A DNA stretch of 64,000 bases from Arsukibacterium sp. (lineage in GTDB: Bacteria > Pseudomonadota > Gammaproteobacteria > Enterobacterales > Alteromonadaceae). The stretch spans positions 310,001 through 374,000 of the forward strand of contig NZ_JAGYIM010000009.1 of NCBI RefSeq assembly GCF_018402695.1, in the 5' to 3' direction. A program made the translations under genes and the position numbers. The notes beneath the pieces are model-generated. The model was not told the origin of the DNA. It saw only the letters and a list, made by a program, of their open reading frames with translations, and ran no database searches. Positions 34,855 to 46,741 of the stretch are shown here, one piece after another; within the stretch, counting starts at the first letter, position 1; every line of letters begins with the position of its first letter.

Positions 34855-35325
34855 GTGAACTTAAACGCCACTCTGTTAGGTGAATTAATCGCTTTTACCG
34901 TCTTCGTACTTTTTTGTATGAAGTTTGTATGGCCGCCGCTGATGAATGCCATCGAAACGCGCCAACAAAAAATTGCTGACGGTTTAGCAGCATCTGATCG
35001 GGCAGAAAAAGACCTGGCGTTAGCCCAGGACAAAGCCAAAGATCAGTTAAAAGATGCTAAAGCACAAGCGGCTGAAATTATTGAGCAAGCGAGAAAACGC
35101 GAAGCGAAGATGATTGAAGAAGCGGCCCAGAAAGCGAATGCTGAGCGGGATACTATCCTGGCGCAGACTAAAGCCGAAATTGAAGCGGAGCGAAACCGTT
35201 TACGCGAAGATTTGCGCAAGCAGGTAGCCGCCCTGGCGGTAGCCGGTGCAGAGAGAATTCTGCAACGTTCTATCGACGAAGCTGCTCACAGCGACATTCT
35301 GGAAAAACTGGTACAAGAACTGTAA
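34855..35325 (+). CDS. atpF: ATP synthase Fo subunit b
   Basis: 156 residues, the usual length. One N-terminal TM helix ([23 protein letters not shown]) is followed by a long, charged, Ala-rich coiled coil ([40 protein letters not shown]) that forms the peripheral stalk and binds the delta subunit at its C-terminus. The frame is intact. Confidence 0.97.
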   Translation: MNLNATLLGELIAFTVFVLFCMKFVWPPLMNAIETRQQKIADGLAASDRAEKDLALAQDKAKDQLKDAKAQAAEIIEQARKREAKMIEEAAQKANAERDTILAQTKAEIEAERNRLREDLRKQVAALAVAGAERILQRSIDEAAHSDILEKLVQEL

Positions 35326-35337
35326 TGGGGATGAGCT

Positions 35338-35872
35338 ATGTCTGATATTGACGAATATTGCTCGTCCGTACGCTAAGGCGGCCTTCGACTTTGCTGTAGA
35401 GCAAAATGCGCTGGATGCCTGGCTGCAAATGCTGGCGTTTGCTGCGCAAGTAGCAGAAAACGACCAGGTTGCAGCACTGTTGCGTACTTCTGGTGTTGCT
35501 GAAAAGCAAGCCGACCTGTTTCTTCAGGTTTGTGGTGAGCAACTCAACGAGCAGGGTCAGAACTTTATTAAAGTACTGGCTGAAAATCATCGCTTGTTGG
35601 CGTTGCCTGAAGTATTAGTTGCCTTTGTTGAACACAAAGCGGCATATGAGAAAGAAATAACCGTCGAGGTTACTTCCGCCACTGCCCTTGATAAAGCTCA
35701 ACAAGACAAGCTGATAGCTGCATTATCGCAACGTTTGGCACGCAAAGTTAAATTGAACTGTAGCGTCAATCCTGACATGGTCGGCGGCATGCTGATCAAA
35801 GCAGGTGACATGGTTATTGATGGCTCGGTCCGCGGTAAGCTGGATCGTTTAGCAACTGCGCTGCAGTCGTAA
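35338..35872 (+). CDS. atpH: ATP synthase F1 subunit delta, one-base shift near the start
   Basis: The expected start is ATG 35338, behind GGGGATGAG, reading M-S-D, but the conserved LTNIARPYAKAAFDFAVEQ is in the next frame. One extra base around 35347 explains this. A TTG start at 35348 without any shift is possible but would have a poor ribosome binding site. From there the sequence is clean to 35872 (about 177 residues), including the C-terminal NPDMVGGMLIKAGDMVIDGSVRGKL motif. It links the F1 head to subunit b. Confidence 0.93.
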
Positions 35873-35886
35873 TTGGGGAATAGAGT

Positions 35887-37428
35887 ATGCAACTGAATTC
35901 CACTGAAATTTCAGAACTGATCAAGAGTCGAATTGCTCAGTTTGAAGTGGTCAGTGAAGCTCGTAACGAAGGTACTATCGTCCAGGTAACTGACGGTATT
36001 ATCCGGATTAATGGCCTTGCTGATTGTATGCAAGGTGAGATGATCGAGCTTCCTGGCAATCGTTATGCTATCGCGCTTAACTTAGAGCGCAATTCTGTTG
36101 GTGCCGTGGTAATGGGTCCGTACGCGGACTTAACTGAAGGCACTAAAGTAAAAAGTACCGGCCGTATTCTTGAAGTACCGGTAGGTCCGCAACTGTTAGG
36201 CCGCGTGGTGAATACCTTAGGTGCACCTATCGATGGTAAAGGCCCGATTGACGCTGCAGGTTATGCCCCGGTAGAAAAAATTGCGCCGGGCGTAATTGAC
36301 CGTCAATCAGTCGACCAGCCAATGCAAACCGGTTATAAGTCAGTTGATGCCATGATCCCAATCGGTCGTGGCCAGCGTGAATTATTAATCGGTGACCGTC
36401 AGACCGGTAAAACGGCTTTAGCTATTGATGCCATTATCAACCAGAAAAATACTGGTGTTAAATGTATTTACGTTGCTATCGGTCAGAAAGCCTCTACCAT
36501 CGCTAACGTAGTACGTAAGCTGGAAGAGCACGGTGCCCTGGCCAACACGATCGTGGTGGTAGCCTCTGCTTCTGAAGCCGCTGCGTTGCAATTCCTGGCG
36601 CCATATTCTGGCTGTACCATGGGCGAATACTTCCGTGACCGCGGTGAAGATGCCCTGATTGTATATGATGATTTGTCTAAGCAAGCTGTTGCTTATCGTC
36701 AGATCTCGTTGCTGTTACGCCGTCCGCCAGGCCGTGAAGCTTACCCGGGTGACGTATTCTATCTGCACTCACGTCTGCTGGAGCGGGCATCACGGGTTAA
36801 TGCCGACTATGTTGAGCGCTTAACCAACGGCGAAGTAAAAGGCAAGACCGGTTCATTAACCGCTCTGCCAATTATTGAAACCCAGGCCGGTGACGTATCA
36901 GCGTTCGTACCAACCAACGTAATCTCGATTACTGATGGTCAGATCTTCTTAGAATCTGATTTATTTAACGCCGGTATCCGCCCTGCGGTTAACGCCGGTA
37001 TTTCAGTATCGCGGGTAGGTGGTGCAGCGCAAACCAAGATCATCAAGAAATTAGGTGGTGGTATTCGTCTGGCATTAGCGCAGTACTCAGAGCTGGCAGC
37101 ATTCGCTCAGTTTGCGTCTGACCTAGATGAAGCAACCCGCGCCCAGTTAGAGCACGGTCAGAAGGTTACTGAGCTGATGAAACAGCTGCAGTACAGCCCG
37201 ATGAGCGTTGCCGAAATGGGTGTGTCTATTTTCGCTATCGAAAAAGGTTATCTGAAAGATGTTGAAGTGGCCAAAATCCAGGATTTTGAAACTGCTTTAA
37301 TCAGCTTTATGAAAGCCGAGTATGCCGAGCTGATGGCTGATATCGCGAAAACCGGTAACTACAACGATCAAATCGAGTCGTCGCTAAAAGCGGCCATTGA
37401 GAAGTTTAAAGCAACTCAGACTTGGTAA
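35887..37428 (+). CDS. atpA: ATP synthase F1 subunit alpha
   Basis: 513 residues, the same as E. coli. Walker A GDRQTGKT is at residues 169-176. The N-terminal helix [19 protein letters not shown], the arginine-finger region with [24 protein letters not shown] and the C-terminal helical domain are all in one frame. It alternates with beta in the hexamer and holds the non-catalytic nucleotide sites. Confidence 0.99.
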   Translation: MQLNSTEISELIKSRIAQFEVVSEARNEGTIVQVTDGIIRINGLADCMQGEMIELPGNRYAIALNLERNSVGAVVMGPYADLTEGTKVKSTGRILEVPVGPQLLGRVVNTLGAPIDGKGPIDAAGYAPVEKIAPGVIDRQSVDQPMQTGYKSVDAMIPIGRGQRELLIGDRQTGKTALAIDAIINQKNTGVKCIYVAIGQKASTIANVVRKLEEHGALANTIVVVASASEAAALQFLAPYSGCTMGEYFRDRGEDALIVYDDLSKQAVAYRQISLLLRRPPGREAYPGDVFYLHSRLLERASRVNADYVERLTNGEVKGKTGSLTALPIIETQAGDVSAFVPTNVISITDGQIFLESDLFNAGIRPAVNAGISVSRVGGAAQTKIIKKLGGGIRLALAQYSELAAFAQFASDLDEATRAQLEHGQKVTELMKQLQYSPMSVAEMGVSIFAIEKGYLKDVEVAKIQDFETALISFMKAEYAELMADIAKTGNYNDQIESSLKAAIEKFKATQTW

Positions 37429-37482
37429 ATTACGCGGGTGGCAATAGCCACCCCGTTCGTTGAATGAAACGGAGATACAGTC

Positions 37483-38346
37483 ATGGCCGGTGGTAAAGAG
37501 ATAAAAAGTAAGATCGGGAGTATTAACAATACTCGCAAGATCACCAGTGCTATGGAAAAAGTTGCGGTCAGCAAAATGCGCAAAGCGCAGGAGCGCGTAG
37601 CTGCAACCCGCCCATACGCTGAAGGTATGCGCAAAGTAATCGGTAATATTGCTCAGGGCAACATCGAATATCGTCATCCGTATTTATCGGAGCGTGACGT
37701 AAAACGGGTTGGCTACATTATTATTTCAACCGATCGCGGTCTTTGCGGTGGCCTGAATACCAACGAGTTTAAGAAAGTTGTGCTGGAAATGAAAAGCTGG
37801 AAAAGCCAGAACGTCGAAGCTGAGTTTGCCGTTATCGGTAACAAAGCCACGGCGTTCTTCAAGCGTTTCGGCGGTAAAGTTGTAGCACAACAAACGGGTT
37901 CAGGTGACGTACCACGTTTGGCTGATGTGATTGGTTCGGTTAAGGTAATGCTGCAGGCATACCTGGATGGCCGGATTGACCGCTTATTCCTGGTATACAA
38001 CACTTTTGTGAATACCATGAAACAAGAGCCAGTGATCGATCAACTCTTACCTTTGCCCAAAGCAGATATCGCTCAGAAAGAGCATAACTGGGATTACCTG
38101 TACGAGCCGGATCCGCAACCTATCTTAGATATGTTGCTGGACCGCTACATCGAGTCACAGGTTTACCAGGGGGTTGTTGAAAACGCTGCCAGTGAACATG
38201 CAGCGCGGATGGTGGCAATGAAAGCCGCTACCGACAACGCCGGTAATTTAATGGACGACCTGAAGTTGGTGTACAACAAAGCACGTCAGGCCGCTATTAC
38301 CCAGGAGCTCAGCGAAATCGTCGCAGGTGCGGCAGCTGTAGGCTAA
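37483..38346 (+). CDS. atpG: ATP synthase F1 subunit gamma
   Basis: 287 residues. The N-terminal helix [33 protein letters not shown] and C-terminal helix [39 protein letters not shown] form the rotor shaft. The middle contains [13 protein letters not shown]. It couples c-ring rotation to catalysis in beta. Confidence 0.98.
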   Translation: MAGGKEIKSKIGSINNTRKITSAMEKVAVSKMRKAQERVAATRPYAEGMRKVIGNIAQGNIEYRHPYLSERDVKRVGYIIISTDRGLCGGLNTNEFKKVVLEMKSWKSQNVEAEFAVIGNKATAFFKRFGGKVVAQQTGSGDVPRLADVIGSVKVMLQAYLDGRIDRLFLVYNTFVNTMKQEPVIDQLLPLPKADIAQKEHNWDYLYEPDPQPILDMLLDRYIESQVYQGVVENAASEHAARMVAMKAATDNAGNLMDDLKLVYNKARQAAITQELSEIVAGAAAVG

Positions 38347-38370
38347 GGTGAACAGTTTTGAGAAATTTGA

Positions 38371-39765
<1,395 letters not shown>

Positions 39766-39789
39766 GCAACCAGGCTTTAGGAGAGCGAA

Positions 39790-40206
39790 ATGGCGATGAC
39801 AGTGCAACTGGATGTAGTAAGTGCTGAAGAGAAAATTTTCTCTGGCCTTGTCGAGTCCGTGCAGGTCACAGGCAGTGAGGGCGAGTTAGGTATTTTACCT
39901 TTTCACGCCCCGTTACTGACTCCTCTGAAACCTGGCATGGTCCGTATCGTGAAGCAGTTCGGTGAAGAGCACGTAATTTATGTAGCCGGTGGCGTACTTG
40001 AAGTACAACCCGACAGCATTACCGTGCTGGCCGATGTTGCGGTACGCGGCGAAGACCTGGATGAGCAGGCGGCATTAGATGCCCAGAAACGGGCAACTGA
40101 AGCAATGCAACATGCCGGGGCAGATTTCAATTATGCCGAAGCGGCAGCGCAACTGGCCGAGGCCATTGCTCAGCTGCGGGTAATTCAGAAACTGCGCAAA
40201 AAGTAA
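39790..40206 (+). CDS. atpC: ATP synthase F1 subunit epsilon
   Basis: 138 residues. N-terminal beta-sandwich ([49 protein letters not shown]) and the two-helix C-terminal domain ([22 protein letters not shown]) that can insert into F1 to inhibit ATP hydrolysis. Last gene of the operon; a terminator follows. Confidence 0.98.
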   Translation: MAMTVQLDVVSAEEKIFSGLVESVQVTGSEGELGILPFHAPLLTPLKPGMVRIVKQFGEEHVIYVAGGVLEVQPDSITVLADVAVRGEDLDEQAALDAQKRATEAMQHAGADFNYAEAAAQLAEAIAQLRVIQKLRKK

Positions 40207-40221
40207 CTTTACGTTTGTTAG

Positions 40222-40250
40222 AAAAGCCACCTTTATGGGTGGCTTTTTAT
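40222..40250 (+). terminator. Terminator of the atp operon
   Basis: AAAGCCACC (40223-40231) pairs with GGTGGCTTT (40238-40246) around a 6-nt loop, followed by a T-run. It lies 16 bp behind atpC. Confidence 0.93.
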
Positions 40251-40357
40251 TGCCGGAACTAACGGTCTGTTTTAACCTGATTAAAAACAAGCTAGTTTCT
40301 TATTTGTTACAAATGAGTATAATCAGTGGCTAAATTATAGGTGCAATGGACTGACTA

Positions 40358-42499
40358 TTGGTTACTTCACATCCGGCAAAATACGCGCTGGCTGAATATA
40401 CGCTTGATACCGGTAACTTTAACCTGCTGTTAAACGGCAAAACTATACCGTTAGAACCCAAGGTTTTCGCTGTTTTAATGCACCTTATCCAGCAGTATCC
40501 CCGTTTTGTTACCCTCGAACAATTGCATGAACAGGTGTGGCAGGGCCGGGTAGTCAGTGACACGGCAGTAAGACGCACTATAAGTAAGCTGCGACAGGCG
40601 CTGAATGATACAGACAGCGACCCCCCGCGTTTCATTAAATCGCAAATGAAACGGGGTTATGCCTTAGTCATCAGCCCGGATATCATTGAACGCGTAGCTG
40701 AGGACAGGTTAATTGCCGGGACTGCCAGCAATGTGTCCCCTGCTGCAGGTCCTCTGTTATCACCTTCGCTGGCGGCTGCGGAACAGTCAGTAAAACGGCG
40801 CCGGCCCGCTGCGGCGTTGATATTATTGCTGGTTTTTCTGCTTATTTTACTCGGGGTGGGCGGGTATCAATTTAGCAGCAGGCTGCTAAGCAATCCACAA
40901 AGCGCGCCGGCATCACTAGCACTCGCCGTCGGTGAAAGTTTGATTGATATTCCGGGCGAGAAAGTTGATTTGGCGCTGTCAGCTGACGGACGATTTCTGG
41001 CGTTTAGTGCCAGTGTAAAAGGACATGGTGGTTGGCAGCTATTTCTGCATGACCGCTTCAGCGGCCAGATTAAACCCCTGCCAACAACGGGTAGTCATGC
41101 TGTTACTACCCTGAGTTTTATCCGAGATGACAGTGCTGTGGTCTACATTGATATTGCGGGCGAGCGCTGTCGTTTGTATCTCCTGGAATTAAAAGAGGGG
41201 GCACAACCCCAGCTACTGGTAGATCAGCAGTTTACATTGGGAAATGTGCTGTACCACAGTGCACTCGATAGGCTTATTTATAATGCCACAGCGGCTCAGG
41301 GCGATAACGGCTATTATTACAGTTATGATTTAGCCAGTGGCGGGGTACAGCAACTCACCTTTAGTGCAGCATCGATGATTGTTGATTTAGGGGGGAGTCT
41401 GTCTCCAGACCAACAACAACTGGCAATGGTTCGTTATCGTGGTCAACATGATGAATTCCGACTGCAGATATATCAGCTGGCCAGCAAGCAGCTGTTGCAG
41501 GAAACCGCATTACCCGTGCGTGCTACACAAATACTGTGGCCAGAGCAAGACCAGCTGGTGTTATTAGACCAGGGCGGCACTGCCTGGCGCTATCAACTTA
41601 GTAACCAGCAACTTAGTGAGATCACGTTGGCTGGCAACAACCGGATCCGCCGCCTGTTTATCACGCTTGAGCAGCAATTGCTGGCAATTTTACGACCCGC
41701 TGTCGAACGCAGTTATATTGAGGCCAGCTGGCCCGACAGACAGACAAAGCAGTTTTATCGCTTTAACAAGCCGCCACTGGCATTAGCTTATAGCCCGGAT
41801 CCGCAGAAACTCTGGTTAACTCAGCGTCATGCTGACGAGTATCAGCTACGCTTGTACGACACCAACAGCCAGCAACAACAGCCTGTAATATCGTTAGAAA
41901 ACGATTTTCAGCTACTGTCACAAAGCCCGGACCAACAGTATTTGCTGCTTAAAATGAAAAAAAGGCTTTGGTTATTGCAGTTAAGCAACAATCAGCTTAC
42001 CGCCATTTCGGCACAAACTCAGGTGGTCGAGTCGGGTTTTTTCAGTGCAGATAGCCAGCAAATTCTCTTTACCGAAAATGAGGCTGGCCGCTGGCGGGTT
42101 AATCGTTACCTGATCAGTGCCGGTACAACAGATCGGTTTAGCCAGGATTACCGCTTGTTTATTCCGCTCGGTAACGAATTTCTGGCCGTGGACCCGCAAG
42201 GCCAGTTTCACCGACTGGACAGTACCTTGCAGCAGGTTGTAAAACAAGATGCCAGAATGATGTTTGATGTACCTTACCAGGTGAATATTTATGGCGACAC
42301 TTTGCTATTTAGTAATATGCAAATGGCTGATACGTTTCTATGGCAGTTTAGTGCACAACAACCTGATATATCGCAGCAGGTTTTGCCACGCAATGAGCTT
42401 GACCCGAGGTTGTCAATTAGCCCTGACGGCAAAAAAGCCCTGTATTTTAATATTCAACGCAATAGCGATCGCATTGTTAACCTTGGAAAAGTACTTTAA
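40358..42499 (+). CDS. Membrane-anchored CadC/ToxR-like winged-helix regulator with periplasmic propeller domain
   Basis: 713 residues. An OmpR/PhoB-type winged helix occupies residues about 10-105 (LEPKVFAVLMHLIQQYPRFVTLEQLHEQVW; VSDTAVRRTISKLRQAL; IKSQMKRGYAL). A linker and one TM helix at about 151-169 follow, then a large periplasmic domain of repeated SxDGxxLAFS / SPDQQQLAMV / LSPDGKKALYF stretches typical of TolB/WD-like beta-propellers. The lack of phosphorelay parts puts it in the ToxR/CadC group, which sense directly across the membrane. TTG at 40358 is the only start giving the full wing; it lacks a strong Shine-Dalgarno. It probably regulates the downstream small-protein and S9 peptidase genes. 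Confidence 0.85.
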   Translation: MVTSHPAKYALAEYTLDTGNFNLLLNGKTIPLEPKVFAVLMHLIQQYPRFVTLEQLHEQVWQGRVVSDTAVRRTISKLRQALNDTDSDPPRFIKSQMKRGYALVISPDIIERVAEDRLIAGTASNVSPAAGPLLSPSLAAAEQSVKRRRPAAALILLLVFLLILLGVGGYQFSSRLLSNPQSAPASLALAVGESLIDIPGEKVDLALSADGRFLAFSASVKGHGGWQLFLHDRFSGQIKPLPTTGSHAVTTLSFIRDDSAVVYIDIAGERCRLYLLELKEGAQPQLLVDQQFTLGNVLYHSALDRLIYNATAAQGDNGYYYSYDLASGGVQQLTFSAASMIVDLGGSLSPDQQQLAMVRYRGQHDEFRLQIYQLASKQLLQETALPVRATQILWPEQDQLVLLDQGGTAWRYQLSNQQLSEITLAGNNRIRRLFITLEQQLLAILRPAVERSYIEASWPDRQTKQFYRFNKPPLALAYSPDPQKLWLTQRHADEYQLRLYDTNSQQQQPVISLENDFQLLSQSPDQQYLLLKMKKRLWLLQLSNNQLTAISAQTQVVESGFFSADSQQILFTENEAGRWRVNRYLISAGTTDRFSQDYRLFIPLGNEFLAVDPQGQFHRLDSTLQQVVKQDARMMFDVPYQVNIYGDTLLFSNMQMADTFLWQFSAQQPDISQQVLPRNELDPRLSISPDGKKALYFNIQRNSDRIVNLGKVL

Positions 42500-42515
42500 T
42501 TTCATTGTTTTAAAT

Positions 42516-42537
42516 AGTTATAACTGTAGTTATAACT
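42516..42537. promoter_or_regulatory. Tandem AGTTATAACT palindromes
   Basis: The self-complementary 10-mer AGTTATAACT occurs at 42516-42525 and again at 42528-42537, 12 bp centre to centre. It lies between the regulator gene and the two small genes. It is a candidate operator; that the upstream regulator binds it is an inference. Confidence 0.6.
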
Positions 42538-42642
42538 AAAGTGTTTACTTCATCACAGTAAAGTCGCAAAGCCGTTATCGCTGTTTCTCTGACTGCTGGC
42601 TACAGTTTGCCCTGTCGCATAACAACGCCGCAGGAGGCAATC

Positions 42643-42918
42643 ATGCAAACTAAGAAAAACACCCTTGTGAACATGTTAGTAGCGGGTTCTTTATTGTTGC
42701 CGGCTGGTATAACTATGGCTGAGCCCAATGCCCAGCTGAATGTTGATACTAACCCGCAAAAGGTAATATCGCTGGACGACTTTGACATTAAACTGGATTT
42801 GGAACAGACGTTAGTTCAATTGCAGCAACAGCTTAAACACGACAACTATAACAATGCGCGTAAAGCGCTGACCGAAACGTCATTACTGGGCAATGTTCTG
42901 CCACTGTTACAACATTGA
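42643..42918 (+). CDS. Small exported protein of unknown function
   Basis: 91 residues from ATG 42643, chosen over an upstream in-frame TTG-type start because AGGAGG lies 7 bp before it and the product then begins with a clean signal peptide (MQTKKNTLVNMLVAGSLLLPAGITMA). The mature part is about 65 residues, rich in Asp, Gln and Leu, with a predicted amphipathic helix (LDLEQTLVQLQQQLKHDNYNNARKAL). No Cys or known motif. Position suggests it is expressed with the 38-residue membrane protein and the S9 peptidase. Confidence 0.7.
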   Translation: MQTKKNTLVNMLVAGSLLLPAGITMAEPNAQLNVDTNPQKVISLDDFDIKLDLEQTLVQLQQQLKHDNYNNARKALTETSLLGNVLPLLQH

Positions 42919-42947
42919 ACAGTTGTTAATGAGCAAGGAAAACGGTA

Positions 42948-43064
42948 ATGTTTAAGCTGTTAAAAAAACAAGAACCAGCCCGGGTGCTGGGCTGGGGTTT
43001 GTTTTGGTTCGGTAGCTGGCTGCTGTTGCACTTGTTATTACTGCAGCATCCATTAGTTGGCTAA
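42948..43064 (+). CDS. Very small single-helix membrane protein (38 aa)
   Basis: A basic N-terminus (MFKLLKKQEPARV) is followed by a Leu/Trp-rich hydrophobic stretch of about 22 residues (GWGLFWFGSWLLLHLLLLQH) and ends PLVG. AAGGA lies about 9 bp before the ATG. It starts 29 bp after the previous small gene. Size, signal and spacing support a real membrane microprotein, but it is not a family I recognise. Confidence 0.55.
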   Translation: MFKLLKKQEPARVLGWGLFWFGSWLLLHLLLLQHPLVG

Positions 43065-43144
43065 CACCAGTAAAGCTTGGATATAACAATAATAATTGAA
43101 CAGCCAGACGCGCGTGAGGCAGTCGGTTTAAGAGGTAACAACGT

Positions 43145-45088
43145 ATGAGAGTAATATTGTTTAGTTGGCTGCTTTTTGCCTTTACCAGTGTTCAGGCAAC
43201 AGAACAACTTACATTGGAAGATTACGCCAGACCGTCACAATTTCTGGAAATTGAAATTTCCCCTTCAGGTAAATACCTGGCGGCGACCAGTCGCAGTGAA
43301 GAAGGTAATATTTACCTGAATGTAATTGAGATTAAATCTAACAAAATAATCAGTGTCCGCCATTTTACCGGGCGTGATTCTATCGGCTCGATTGACTGGG
43401 CCAATAATGAGCGGTTGCTAATTACCCTGGTACGGGATATTGGTGCGCTGGAGCAGCCTGTTAGTACCGGTGAGATTTTTGCCGTAAATGCCGATGGTTC
43501 TAATGCCAGAATGTTAACCGGTTACCGGGCCGACAATGAAAAAGATCCGGCCCAGGTGATTAACTACTTACCTGAAGAGGAAAAGTTTGTACTGATTGTT
43601 ACCAGTACGCCAAACCGGCGGGGCTCGTTCAGTCTGGTAAAACGGCTGAATATCGAAACCGGCCGGACCCGGCAAATTGCCCGGGCGCCGATGCGTTCTT
43701 CCGGTATGATCACCGATAACAACGGGATTGCCCGGATGGCTATTGGTATTGATCAGGAAAATGACAATGAGATGATTATGATGTACCGGAAGGATGAAAA
43801 GTCTGACTGGCAAACGTTACGCCGTTACGGCCAGCGTGATGGCAGTTTTACGCCTATTGCCTTTTTACCGGACAATAAACGGGTAGTTGGTTTAAGTGAT
43901 ACTCAGACCGATACCAAAGCCATAAGCATTATGGACCCGGAGACCGGTAAAGAAGAGGTGGTAGCGCACCACCCTAAAGTGGATGTTACTCCTCAGTTCA
44001 GCATTGAAGATGGCTTCCTGAAAGAAGTAATTGGCGCATCCTACGAGTATGAAACGCATGAAGATGTATTTTTTGCTGATGTCAGGGATAAAACCTTCAG
44101 TGGTTATTTGCAAAGCCTGAAAGCGGCGTTCCCGGGTAAAAAAATTGCGATCAATTCAGCAACCAGTGATAACAATATTTTAGTATTGACCGCGCGCTCG
44201 GCTAACCATCCGCCAGAGTTTTACCTGTTCGATACCAAAAATAATCAGCTGAGCTTTTTATTAAATGGCCGGCCCTGGATGAAGCCTGAGCTACTGGCGC
44301 AAACTAAAGCCATTATTTATAAAAGCCGCGATGGTTTGGATATTCAGGCAATTTTAACCTTACCACGGGATATGGAAGCCAAAAATCTGCCGTTAATTAT
44401 GCTGCCGCACGGTGGACCACATGGTATTCGGGATACGCTGGAAATTGATACCGATGCCAAAGTATTAGCCCAGCATGGTTACGCCGTATTGCAGCCAAAT
44501 TTTCGCGGCTCAGGTGGCTTTGGGCGGGAGTTTCTGCAAAGTGGTTACCTGAATTGGGGCACCACCATGATAGACGATATGACTGACGGTGTTATGCATC
44601 TGGTTAAGGAAGGCATCGCCGACAAAAACCGGGTATGTATTTATGGTGCCTCGTATGGGGGGTATGCGTCGTTAACCAGCGTAGTGCGTGAGCCTGATTT
44701 GTATAAGTGTGCAGTAAGTTTTGTCGGTATGTCAGATCTGAACCTTATGTATGAACACGGTGACACGACAGAATCACAAGGTGGTTTAAATACTCTGGAA
44801 ATGTATATTGGCCGGGATAAAGCGCGGTTAGACGCCCAATCTGCGATTAAAAATCTGGACAAGCTAAAAGCGCCAATCTTCATTATTCACGGTACTGAAG
44901 ATCGGCGAGTTCCACTGATCCAGGCTGAAGTGCTTAGAGATGAGCTGGAAAAGCGCAACCATCCTTATGAGTGGCTGGTGAAGGAAAAAGAAGGCCATGG
45001 TTTTTATAAACCGGAGAATAACGTAGAACGTTGGCAGAAAATGCTGGCTTTCTTCGATAAATACATCGGTGAAACAGCAGAAAACTAA
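43145..45088 (+). CDS. Exported S9-family prolyl-oligopeptidase-like serine peptidase
   Basis: 647 residues with a signal peptide (MRVILFSWLLFAFTSVQA). An N-terminal propeller-like region with ISPSGKYLAATSR is followed by an alpha/beta-hydrolase domain from about residue 400: PLIMLPHGGPHG (oxyanion region), PNFRGSGGFG, nucleophile Ser503 in GASYGGYAS, Asp in HGTEDRRVP and His in EGHGF. Such DPP/acylaminoacyl-peptidase-like enzymes cut short peptides. AGAGGTAACA precedes the ATG. It is the last gene before a UUCG-loop terminator, so it likely shares control with the two small genes upstream. Confidence 0.93.
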   Translation: MRVILFSWLLFAFTSVQATEQLTLEDYARPSQFLEIEISPSGKYLAATSRSEEGNIYLNVIEIKSNKIISVRHFTGRDSIGSIDWANNERLLITLVRDIGALEQPVSTGEIFAVNADGSNARMLTGYRADNEKDPAQVINYLPEEEKFVLIVTSTPNRRGSFSLVKRLNIETGRTRQIARAPMRSSGMITDNNGIARMAIGIDQENDNEMIMMYRKDEKSDWQTLRRYGQRDGSFTPIAFLPDNKRVVGLSDTQTDTKAISIMDPETGKEEVVAHHPKVDVTPQFSIEDGFLKEVIGASYEYETHEDVFFADVRDKTFSGYLQSLKAAFPGKKIAINSATSDNNILVLTARSANHPPEFYLFDTKNNQLSFLLNGRPWMKPELLAQTKAIIYKSRDGLDIQAILTLPRDMEAKNLPLIMLPHGGPHGIRDTLEIDTDAKVLAQHGYAVLQPNFRGSGGFGREFLQSGYLNWGTTMIDDMTDGVMHLVKEGIADKNRVCIYGASYGGYASLTSVVREPDLYKCAVSFVGMSDLNLMYEHGDTTESQGGLNTLEMYIGRDKARLDAQSAIKNLDKLKAPIFIIHGTEDRRVPLIQAEVLRDELEKRNHPYEWLVKEKEGHGFYKPENNVERWQKMLAFFDKYIGETAEN

Positions 45089-45109
45089 CCGCAGCCAAGC
45101 TGTAACAGC

Positions 45110-45136
45110 AAAGCGCCACCTTCGGGTGGCGTTTTT
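45110..45136 (+). terminator. UUCG-loop terminator behind the S9 peptidase gene
   Basis: CGCCACC (45114-45120), TTCG loop, GGTGGCG (45125-45131), then a T5 run. A classic intrinsic terminator with stabilising UUCG tetraloop. Confidence 0.93.
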
Positions 45137-45246
45137 CATTCAGCAAAACTTCACGCCATACCTGTAATCTGCTGTCATATCTATTAGAATACTCACCTAT
45201 TAGCTTAAGCGCAGTATCAACGATACTCGATTACAGGATTTATTTT

Positions 45247-46623
45247 ATGGCACTCAATGTAGTAATTCTGGCAGCCGGTAAAGGCACACGGATGAAATCA
45301 GACTTACCCAAAGTATTGCACCAAGTAGCAGAACGGCCAATGGTGCAGCATGTTATTGACACTGCCCGGGCGCTCGGTGCAGCTAAGCCGCAGCTGGTGT
45401 ATGGTTACGGTGCCAACGCCCTGCAAACAGCCCTGGGTGAACAGCCTTTACACTGGGTATTGCAAGCCGAGCAACTCGGTACCGGCCATGCGGTAGCGCA
45501 GGCTATTCCGAATATTGCCGATGACGATACCGTGTTGGTGCTTTATGGTGACGTACCGCTTACCCGTCTGGAAACTCTGCAACAACTGTTAGCTGCAAAG
45601 CCGGCTGATGGCCTGGCCATTTTGACGGTAAATTTAGCGAATCCGACCGGCTATGGCCGGATAATGCGTGCTGGTGAAAATAACAGCGGTAAGGTAGTGG
45701 GTATTGTCGAGCAAAAAGATGCCACGCCAGAACAGCTGCAAATTAACGAAGTGAACAGCGGCATTATGGCGCTGCCAGGCAAACAGCTGAAAAGCTGGTT
45801 GGGCAAGCTGTCAAACAGCAATGCGCAGGGTGAATATTACTTAACTGATGTGATTGCCATGGCGCATCGTGAAGGTATCGAAATTGCCACGGCGCAGCCG
45901 CAGGATCCAATGGAAGTGGAAGGGGCCAATAATCGGCTGCAACTGGCGGCATTAGAGCGTGCCTATCAGCAGCGCAAAGCACAGGAGCTGATGCTGGCAG
46001 GTGCCAACCTGCGTGACCCGGCCCGGCTTGATGTGCGTGGCAGCGTTGAGGTTGGCAATGACGTGATGATCGACATTAATGTTATTTTCGAAGGCAAAGT
46101 GGTGCTGGGTAAGGGCGTAACCATTGGTGCTAACTGTATTTTAAAAGACTGCAGCATTGGCGATAACACAGAAATTAAACCCAATTCCATGATTGAAAAG
46201 GCCACGGTTGGCAGCGACTGTTCAGTCGGCCCTTATGCCCGGTTACGACCAGATAGCGTGATGCTGGATGACAGCCATGTTGGTAACTTTGTCGAGATGA
46301 AAAAAACCACCTTAGGCAAAGGCTCAAAAGCCAATCACTTAACTTATCTGGGTGATGCGGTCATTGGCAGCAAAGTAAATGTGGGTGCCGGTACCATCAC
46401 CTGTAACTACGATGGCGCCAATAAGTTTGTTACTACCATTCAGGATGGCGCCTTTATCGGCTCGAACAGCTCGCTGGTAGCGCCGGTAACGGTAGGGGTT
46501 AACGCTACGGTTGGTGCTGGTTCAGTGCTCACCCGCGATGCAGCTGACGGCGAACTGGTGGTTGCCCGCGCTAAACAACGGCATATAGAGGGCTGGCAGC
46601 GGCCGGTGAAGATTAAAAAGTAA
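45247..46623 (+). CDS. glmU: Bifunctional UDP-N-acetylglucosamine pyrophosphorylase / glucosamine-1-phosphate acetyltransferase
   Basis: 458 residues. N-terminal nucleotidyltransferase with [27 protein letters not shown] and LYGDVPL; C-terminal left-handed beta-helix of hexapeptide repeats with the acetyl-CoA site region ([42 protein letters not shown]). It makes UDP-GlcNAc for peptidoglycan and LPS from glucosamine-1-phosphate, the pathway started by GlmS at 55.9 kb. Monocistronic here, unlike species in which glmU and glmS are adjacent. Confidence 0.98.
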   Translation: MALNVVILAAGKGTRMKSDLPKVLHQVAERPMVQHVIDTARALGAAKPQLVYGYGANALQTALGEQPLHWVLQAEQLGTGHAVAQAIPNIADDDTVLVLYGDVPLTRLETLQQLLAAKPADGLAILTVNLANPTGYGRIMRAGENNSGKVVGIVEQKDATPEQLQINEVNSGIMALPGKQLKSWLGKLSNSNAQGEYYLTDVIAMAHREGIEIATAQPQDPMEVEGANNRLQLAALERAYQQRKAQELMLAGANLRDPARLDVRGSVEVGNDVMIDINVIFEGKVVLGKGVTIGANCILKDCSIGDNTEIKPNSMIEKATVGSDCSVGPYARLRPDSVMLDDSHVGNFVEMKKTTLGKGSKANHLTYLGDAVIGSKVNVGAGTITCNYDGANKFVTTIQDGAFIGSNSSLVAPVTVGVNATVGAGSVLTRDAADGELVVARAKQRHIEGWQRPVKIKK

Positions 46624-46629
46624 TCAGGT

Positions 46630-46657
46630 AAAACAGCCCGCATTTGCGGGCTGTTTT
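46630..46657 (+). terminator. Terminator of glmU
   Basis: A 12-bp perfect stem (46630-46641 with 46646-46657) with a 4-nt loop ATTT, ending in TTTT. Confidence 0.93.
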
Positions 46658-46741
46658 ACAACATGACTATTTAGGCTGCGGGTTGAAATCCCGGATTGGG
46701 CGCCACAGAGTGTCTGAGTCCTGCCGTAGGCAAAGGACGAC

